A stretch of DNA of 64,000 nucleotides from JAGOFO01 sp964522105. Lineage in GTDB: Bacteria > Myxococcota_A > UBA9042 > DTJE01. How positions within the stretch are numbered: position 1 is the stretch's first letter; the number at the start of each line of letters is the position of its first letter. Of this stretch, positions 59,854 to 64,000 are shown piece by piece. Where the stretch lies: contig CAZFVA010000001.1 in NCBI GenBank assembly GCA_964522105.1, forward strand, positions 157,889 through 221,888, read 5' to 3'. The translations under genes and the position numbers were made by a program. The notes beneath the pieces are model-generated. The model did no database searches. It saw only the letters and a list, made by a program, of their open reading frames with translations, and was not told the origin of the DNA.

Positions 59854-60501
59854 CTAGTAAACTACCGAATCCCCTTTGTTTTCACGACCGGCAATGGCGG
59901 CCAGAGTGCGCTCGACGGCGGCGGCAGCCTCTTTGATGTTGTCTTCAGGCCCGCCCAGATAGATGCGCCCGAACGCCCCGAAAGTCTCGACCTCAAGATT
60001 CTGAATCGGTGAAGCCTTTTCCGCCTCGTTGGCCGCAATCGCGGCGTATCCGGCCGGATGAACTTCCAGAATGTAAAACGCATCGTTTTCAAGCAGATAC
60101 TGGCCGTGGCGCAGCCGATTTATGATGTGCGACTGATGGTTATCAACGCCATAGATAATCTGACTGGAAATGATCCTCGGCTTCAGTGCATCTGCTTCGG
60201 TCAGGCCAAGATGTTCAAGCGCAATAGCTCCGGCCTGCCTGACCTGCCCCTGATCTGGCGAATGAATTTCCAGCAGACCGTACGCCCGTTCGACAATCAG
60301 CATCCCCGGCAGACATCTGGTCCCCTTCAGAATCTTGTCGGTCAGGACGTTAATTTCAAGGCCGGGCGAAATTTCAATGAACAGCGACGCGTTGCCTTCA
60401 AGCGGCATGAATCCGGTGCAGACCGTCGCAATGAAAGACGCCAGTTGCGGCTGCAGCGAATCAATATATGAAAACGTTCTTAATTCGACTGGTTCAGACA
60501 T
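59854..60501 (-). CDS. Solitary bacterial-microcompartment-like (BMC) protein
   Basis: This 215-residue protein resembles tandem or circularly permuted BMC shell proteins. It contains FYILEVHPAGYAAIAANEAEKASP and VETFGAFGRIYLGG; the G-A-x-G-R-(I/L) strand and the following helix EDNIKEAAAAVERTLAAI match the BMC fold. The N-terminal half repeats the fold with LPGMLIVERAYGLLEIHSPDQGQV. I recall similar lone proteins in Myxococcota. No microcompartment enzymes, other shell genes or encapsulation signals flank it. The start at MSEPVEL was chosen from AGGGAA upstream. Its role is unknown. Confidence 0.6.
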   Translation of the reverse strand: MSEPVELRTFSYIDSLQPQLASFIATVCTGFMPLEGNASLFIEISPGLEINVLTDKILKGTRCLPGMLIVERAYGLLEIHSPDQGQVRQAGAIALEHLGLTEADALKPRIISSQIIYGVDNHQSHIINRLRHGQYLLENDAFYILEVHPAGYAAIAANEAEKASPIQNLEVETFGAFGRIYLGGPEDNIKEAAAAVERTLAAIAGRENKGDSVVY

Positions 60502-60609
60502 GACTTCATTTCCCTGTAAGCCGGGCGGACAGCCGCCTTCGCCTGCCAAGACTACCAGAAAACCTCCGGGAACTGAACCACGTCGGAAACGCCACGGCAT
60601 CGGCGCGAA

Positions 60610-60640
60610 TTGTTCATTAAATTCCAGTTGTTTATATAAT
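60610..60640 (+). promoter_or_regulatory. Putative promoter of the 637-residue lipoprotein gene
   Basis: A consensus TATAAT (60635-60640) lies 69 bases before the ATG, with TTGTTC/TGTTCA 18-19 bases upstream as a weak -35. The following leader contains a perfect inverted repeat. Confidence 0.5.
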
Positions 60641-60658
60641 CACATTACTGGTTGAACA

Positions 60659-60682
60659 AATGATACGCAAAACTGTATCATT
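60659..60682. promoter_or_regulatory. Inverted repeat in the leader, possible operator
   Basis: AATGATAC and GTATCATT form a perfect 8-base inverted repeat with an 8-base spacer, 19 bases after the -10 box. Its position just downstream of the start site suggests a repressor site or a weak hairpin; no run of T follows, so it is not a terminator. Confidence 0.5.
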
Positions 60683-60708
60683 GAACGACAGTGGGAGGAT
60701 TAACCACA

Positions 60709-62622
60709 ATGAAGCGATGGTCCCTGAAAATACTGACAGCGTTGTTTGCAGCGACGCTTATTGTGGCAGCAGGCTGCGGCGGCGATGAACCCGCCGGGCT
60801 GGACATAATCTATACGACCGACGACGGTGGGACAGACGTAATTACCGTCGAAGACGCTGCCGATGCCGTAATCCGCGATGAAAGCGGCAAAGACCTGAAT
60901 ATCGGGAACCACCTTTACGAAATAATTCTTCTGCATGATCTGTCGACACCCCAGACAGTCAGGGTCAACACCCGCTTCCCGATCATGGCCAAGGTCATCG
61001 ATTACGGCCTGAACGAAAATGCCGAGGGCATGCTGCTGAAGGCCGAAATCACTTCAATCAACGACTACGAAAGCGGCAGCCCGGCTTCCGGTGATGCCGC
61101 AATCGAAACGCCACAGGTCATGACCGGCGAAGATGGCGTGGGCAAAATCGGCTTTGCGGGCGGAACGACTGAAAGCGTCGTGTACGAAGTAACCGTTTCA
61201 ATGCCGGATTATCCGACTGTCGCAGCTAAAACAGTCCGCATCCGCGTTTTCGACATTCCGTGCGGATGCCTTCGGACCACGATTGCCTATGAAGGTACGC
61301 TCAGCACACTGAAAGACATTGAAATTTACATCCTTCCCGAAGAATACCGGTGCAACACACTTTCGGCGACCAGACCAGTTCCGCCGGAAGCCATTATTGC
61401 GTCCAGAACTGCGTCGTCAATGCACAGCGAAATCACGTTTGACTGCCTGCCGGGTGAAAAGCGGTACACCGTTTTTGCCAAGGCCGGTGGAACGTCATCG
61501 ACCTGCATCGCGGCGACCGGCTGTTATGAAGGGATGTACATTGCCCCCGACGAGTGCCAGGACCTTGAACTGGACCTGTACTCAACAGTCATGAACCCGG
61601 CCGGCGCCTATGACTCTGTCGATCATTTCGACTTCCGCGAAATGGTTAAGATGTGCGCGGGTGGCGGCACCTCGATCATGACCTGTATAGCGGGCGGTTC
61701 CGACATCGGAAAGACGGTCTGTTGCGCCATCCAGGAAATGATCAAGTTCTTCGAGACTCCCGGTTCCACAATTATGGAATCAATCCGGGATGTTATTAAA
61801 ATCTGGGTCGGAAGCATCATCGTCGACACGATCTACAATCTTATCGGCGACATCATCGCCAACTGGATCACCGGCTGGCTGACAAGCAGCTCACCACAGT
61901 GGCTTCAGGACTTCTTTACGATCGGCGATGACATGATGGGGACTATCACCAATCTTGAGTTGGTGGCGGACCTGCTGATAGCAAAACTGAACAACGATTA
62001 CACGGTTCAGGGTACTCACTACTGGTACCAGATGAATCTGTACTGGAAGTTCGGCTGTAACCCGAGTTCCCCCGATTACGCCGACTGCGGCAAGATCGAG
62101 CTGAGCCTGAAGGACCTGTCTTCGGACCCGAACTTCCCGATCAACATCCTGGAAGGCAAGTTCACTGCCAACGTCTCGGACTTCGACAAGCTGTACCTTA
62201 ACCAGCATGCGATTAAACTTAACTACGGCAAGCTGGTGTTGTACGTCATCAACGAAATCGTCATTGCCGGCCTTACAAACGGTCAGGCACACAGCATGAT
62301 GGACCTTGTCTTCATGTGGATTGACTGCAATGCGTTCGCGGCAGGCGTATTTGGTGACCTTGCTGAACTTGTCGGAAGCACAAGGCCGGACGTCGAGCAG
62401 TTCTGCAGATCCGCAATCACCGGACTGTTCGGATTCGTTGAAAACTTCCTGGGCGCACTTGGACTGGACACCGAGTTGTCACTTACCGGAAATGCCCGGA
62501 TGATAGACGACGACTGTGACCTGCTGGTTGACTCAATCGTCAATGGTGTGTATACCGGCTACGTCAAGGGCGATACGTCTCAAGCTCTGGTAACCGGGGA
62601 CTTCAAGGCGGACCGCAAGTAG
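60709..62622 (+). CDS. Large lipoprotein of unknown function
   Basis: This 637-residue protein begins MKRWSLKILTALFAATLIVAAGC, a lipoprotein signal, preceded by GGGAGGAT. A Asp/Thr-rich tether of about 30 residues follows. An Ig-like segment (TVRVNTRFPIMAKVIDYG, EGMLLKAEITSINDYESG) suggests beta-sandwich domains in the first 180 residues. Two Cys pairs follow near 190-290. The C-terminal half is helical with several cysteines and amphipathic segments (GSIIVDTIYNLIGDIIANWIT). A lipid-binding or surface role is possible, but I do not recognise the family. Confidence 0.7.
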   Translation: MKRWSLKILTALFAATLIVAAGCGGDEPAGLDIIYTTDDGGTDVITVEDAADAVIRDESGKDLNIGNHLYEIILLHDLSTPQTVRVNTRFPIMAKVIDYGLNENAEGMLLKAEITSINDYESGSPASGDAAIETPQVMTGEDGVGKIGFAGGTTESVVYEVTVSMPDYPTVAAKTVRIRVFDIPCGCLRTTIAYEGTLSTLKDIEIYILPEEYRCNTLSATRPVPPEAIIASRTASSMHSEITFDCLPGEKRYTVFAKAGGTSSTCIAATGCYEGMYIAPDECQDLELDLYSTVMNPAGAYDSVDHFDFREMVKMCAGGGTSIMTCIAGGSDIGKTVCCAIQEMIKFFETPGSTIMESIRDVIKIWVGSIIVDTIYNLIGDIIANWITGWLTSSSPQWLQDFFTIGDDMMGTITNLELVADLLIAKLNNDYTVQGTHYWYQMNLYWKFGCNPSSPDYADCGKIELSLKDLSSDPNFPINILEGKFTANVSDFDKLYLNQHAIKLNYGKLVLYVINEIVIAGLTNGQAHSMMDLVFMWIDCNAFAAGVFGDLAELVGSTRPDVEQFCRSAITGLFGFVENFLGALGLDTELSLTGNARMIDDDCDLLVDSIVNGVYTGYVKGDTSQALVTGDFKADRK

Positions 62623-62635
62623 CAAGTGCGAGTTG

Positions 62636-63169
62636 ATGAATAAACGATTTTTCAAGCCCCTCATCATTACGACTGTCATTCTGACTGCATCTGCCCTGAA
62701 TGCCTGTTCATTTTCCAAAAGCATTATTCCGCTTATTGGTGAAGACGAAAAGGCGATGGAATACTCGAAGGAAAACCGCAAGTATGTTGAAAAGACAGCT
62801 GCGATCATGTCCTTCGAGGAGTTCGTCACGGCGATCAGGGCTGGCGACACCAACATCTGCCTTTCAAAGCTTGGCCCGACAACCAGGGCGCTTCTGAACG
62901 GACTTGCCGATGGCGCGGGTAAAAGCCCGGCCGCTTACTGGCAGACCGGTGACATCAGCAAAATTGTGCTTCCCGGGACCGGACAGCCGGTTGCGATACT
63001 GAAGAACAGAACTACCGTGACCGAGATTGGCAAGTTCGATCCGTCCAAACGCGATGTGATTCTTCTGGCTAACGTCGAAGGTGCCGGGGAAACCCGCATC
63101 AGGGGCAGTTTTGTCGGGGATAACTGGGTATTCGAATTTGTAGATTCCGTGCCATCCGCTCCAGAATAA
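62636..63169 (+). CDS. Lipoprotein of unknown function
   Basis: This 177-residue protein has a signal ending in LNAC and is therefore a lipoprotein. The mature part has two short helices (SFEEFVTAIRAGDTNICLSKLG) then a beta-rich section (VILLANVEGAGETRIRGSFVGDNWVFEFVD, in parts), with ARLLNGLADG-like sequence between. The fold may be NTF2-like, as in DUF4878 proteins. It starts 13 bases after the large lipoprotein gene and may be cotranscribed with it. A TTG one codon earlier is an alternative start. Confidence 0.65.
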   Translation: MNKRFFKPLIITTVILTASALNACSFSKSIIPLIGEDEKAMEYSKENRKYVEKTAAIMSFEEFVTAIRAGDTNICLSKLGPTTRALLNGLADGAGKSPAAYWQTGDISKIVLPGTGQPVAILKNRTTVTEIGKFDPSKRDVILLANVEGAGETRIRGSFVGDNWVFEFVDSVPSAPE

Positions 63170-63208
63170 CGCGGGATTTTGGTTCCTGTCTTAAAGAAGG
63201 AAAAAAAC

Positions 63209-63976
63209 ATGCTGGTCGCACGCTTTGAAGAAGCTGCCAGATTCATTGGTCAACTTGATCAGGGGCAGGATATCGCGGCTGGTTTTAAAGCCATTTGCCG
63301 TGAAAATTCAATTTCATGTGCCTGGATCAACGCATCCGGCCTTATCAGAAACCCGCTGGTCTCGGTGGTGAATGCAGAAGGTTCCAAACTGCACACCACG
63401 AAAGGCTTCACGGAAACCTTGATGCTTGAAGGCGTCTATTTCTGCACTTCAATCACGGGGAACGTTTCGCTTAAAGGCCAGGGGACTGACGTACGGCTTT
63501 ATGCCGATTGCCGACCTGTTGACGGTGGCCCGGCAGTATGCGGAGTCCTTGCCGGCGGCGAAGTCCTGCTGTGCGAGTTCCTGCTGATTACCTGCGCCGA
63601 CGCGGCCCTTGTACGCGACGAATCTGCCGCATTCAGCCCGTGGGTCCAACTTCAGGCTTCAGCACCGGGGAAAACCGGCGCCAGCATCCTGGAACCGATG
63701 GTAACGCGTCCTGCAGCAACCGTGATTCATCAGGCTGTCGATGAAGACGAAATGACCGAGCTGGCCATTCTGGAAATGAGGACCGGGGACTACGTCGATC
63801 ACCCGAAATTCGGCGTGTGCAGAATTACGGCCGAGCCCCTGGAAGACAAGATAACGATTCGCCTTTCCACTGGAAAACACGTTGACCTGAGCCTGAACAT
63901 TATGAAAGTGCTTGAACCGAAGCAGCTTGGCGGCAGGCGCGTATTCGGACTTGAAATCAAAAGAAAGGGGTCTTAG
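63209..63976 (+). CDS. PPC (DUF296) domain protein with C-terminal SH3-like domain
   Basis: This 255-residue protein has an N-terminal PPC/DUF296 domain (about 1-125). It runs from FKAICRENSISCAWINASGLIRN to CGVLAGGEVLLCEFLLI, with ITGNVSLKGQG in the middle. In bacteria such domains occur in DNA-binding-like or metabolite-binding proteins of unsettled role. The C-terminal section (about 190-250) contains GDYVDHPKFGVCRI, a G-D-x-V-x-H-P-x-F-G motif like CarD/RID-type or other SH3-like barrels. AAGGAA lies ahead of the ATG. The last base pairs overlap a possible convergent gene. Confidence 0.7.
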   Translation: MLVARFEEAARFIGQLDQGQDIAAGFKAICRENSISCAWINASGLIRNPLVSVVNAEGSKLHTTKGFTETLMLEGVYFCTSITGNVSLKGQGTDVRLYADCRPVDGGPAVCGVLAGGEVLLCEFLLITCADAALVRDESAAFSPWVQLQASAPGKTGASILEPMVTRPAATVIHQAVDEDEMTELAILEMRTGDYVDHPKFGVCRITAEPLEDKITIRLSTGKHVDLSLNIMKVLEPKQLGGRRVFGLEIKRKGS

Positions 63977-64000
63977 GCCTTCTTTCCCTTCGCACGCTTT
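63973..64000 (-). CDS. Possible 3' end of a minus-strand gene with Lys-rich tail
   Basis: Read leftwards from the window edge, one frame gives KRAKGKKA followed by a TAA stop at 63973-63975. A Lys-rich C-terminus suits nucleic-acid-binding proteins such as topoisomerases or histone-like proteins. Only 8 residues are visible, so the frame could be chance. It would overlap the PPC-domain gene by 4 bases. Confidence 0.3.

Noticed and set aside
1..64000. CRISPR array, prophage, integron or insertion sequence
   Set aside because: No regularly spaced repeats, phage structural genes, integrase or transposase frames were seen.

Overview
The window looks like a chromosomal segment of a free-living, Gram-negative, Myxococcota- or Bradymonadia-like bacterium (former Deltaproteobacteria), probably a metagenome-assembled or draft genome. 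The indications are moderate-to-high GC; at least fifteen lipoproteins, many with Asp/Thr-rich tethers; MopE-like DNDCDG repeats; a Ser/Thr kinase; an FHA/AgmX-type protein with long TPR proteins that resemble the Myxococcus Agl/Glt machinery; and an imuA-imuB-dnaE2 mutagenesis cassette. The taxon is inferred from gene content alone.

Layout. 1-5.4 kb (minus strand): 5' end of a UDP-glucuronate decarboxylase-like gene, two exported proteins (one a Ycf48-like propeller lipoprotein) and an orphan N6-adenine methyltransferase. 5.4-11.3 kb: imuA-imuB-dnaE2 behind a promoter whose spacer is a perfect LexA-type palindrome. 11.4-12.1 kb: a DUF4160/HTH two-gene unit resembling toxin-antitoxin pairs. 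12.3-15.9 kb: greA, tsaE (with an assembly gap in a repetitive tail), an rdgC split in two, and a DipZ-like thioredoxin-fold protein without cysteines. 15.9-20.6 kb (minus): a penicillin-binding protein and a giant Cys-rich lipoprotein. 20.7-26.6 kb: rpmB, a MopE-like lipoprotein, dusB, prmC, era. 26.6-32.4 kb: a small Cys protein, a kinase-dCMP deaminase fusion, rpoZ, a DUF4292-like lipoprotein, tmk, further lipoproteins and a GspF-like protein. 32.5-38.2 kb: rnpB, a pseudo-receiver protein, a membrane protein, two related Cys-rich lipoproteins and pyrC (second gap). 38.2-48.4 kb: a five-gene TPR/FHA/AgmX operon facing a Ser/Thr kinase. 48.5-64 kb: lipoproteins, tRNA-Leu(GAG), a class II aldolase, HEAT-repeat lipoproteins, a DUF6178-like protein, a GT39-like glycosyltransferase, prepilin peptidase, an ECF sigma/anti-sigma pair, a solitary BMC-like shell protein, two lipoproteins and a PPC-domain protein.

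How the parts work together. The imu cassette should form a DNA-damage-induced translesion polymerase system. dusB-prmC-era, greA-tsaE, rpoZ-tmk, rpmB, rnpB and pyrC are housekeeping genes for translation, transcription and nucleotide supply. The TPR/FHA operon and the divergent kinase may form an envelope-spanning complex under phospho-threonine control. Much of the rest encodes envelope lipoproteins of unknown function.

Assembly note. Both 100-N gaps are flanked by the same 55 bp on each side. Merging those copies restores intact pyrC and tsaE frames, so the gaps look like unmerged contig overlaps, not missing genes. No insertion sequence, CRISPR array, prophage or integron was seen.
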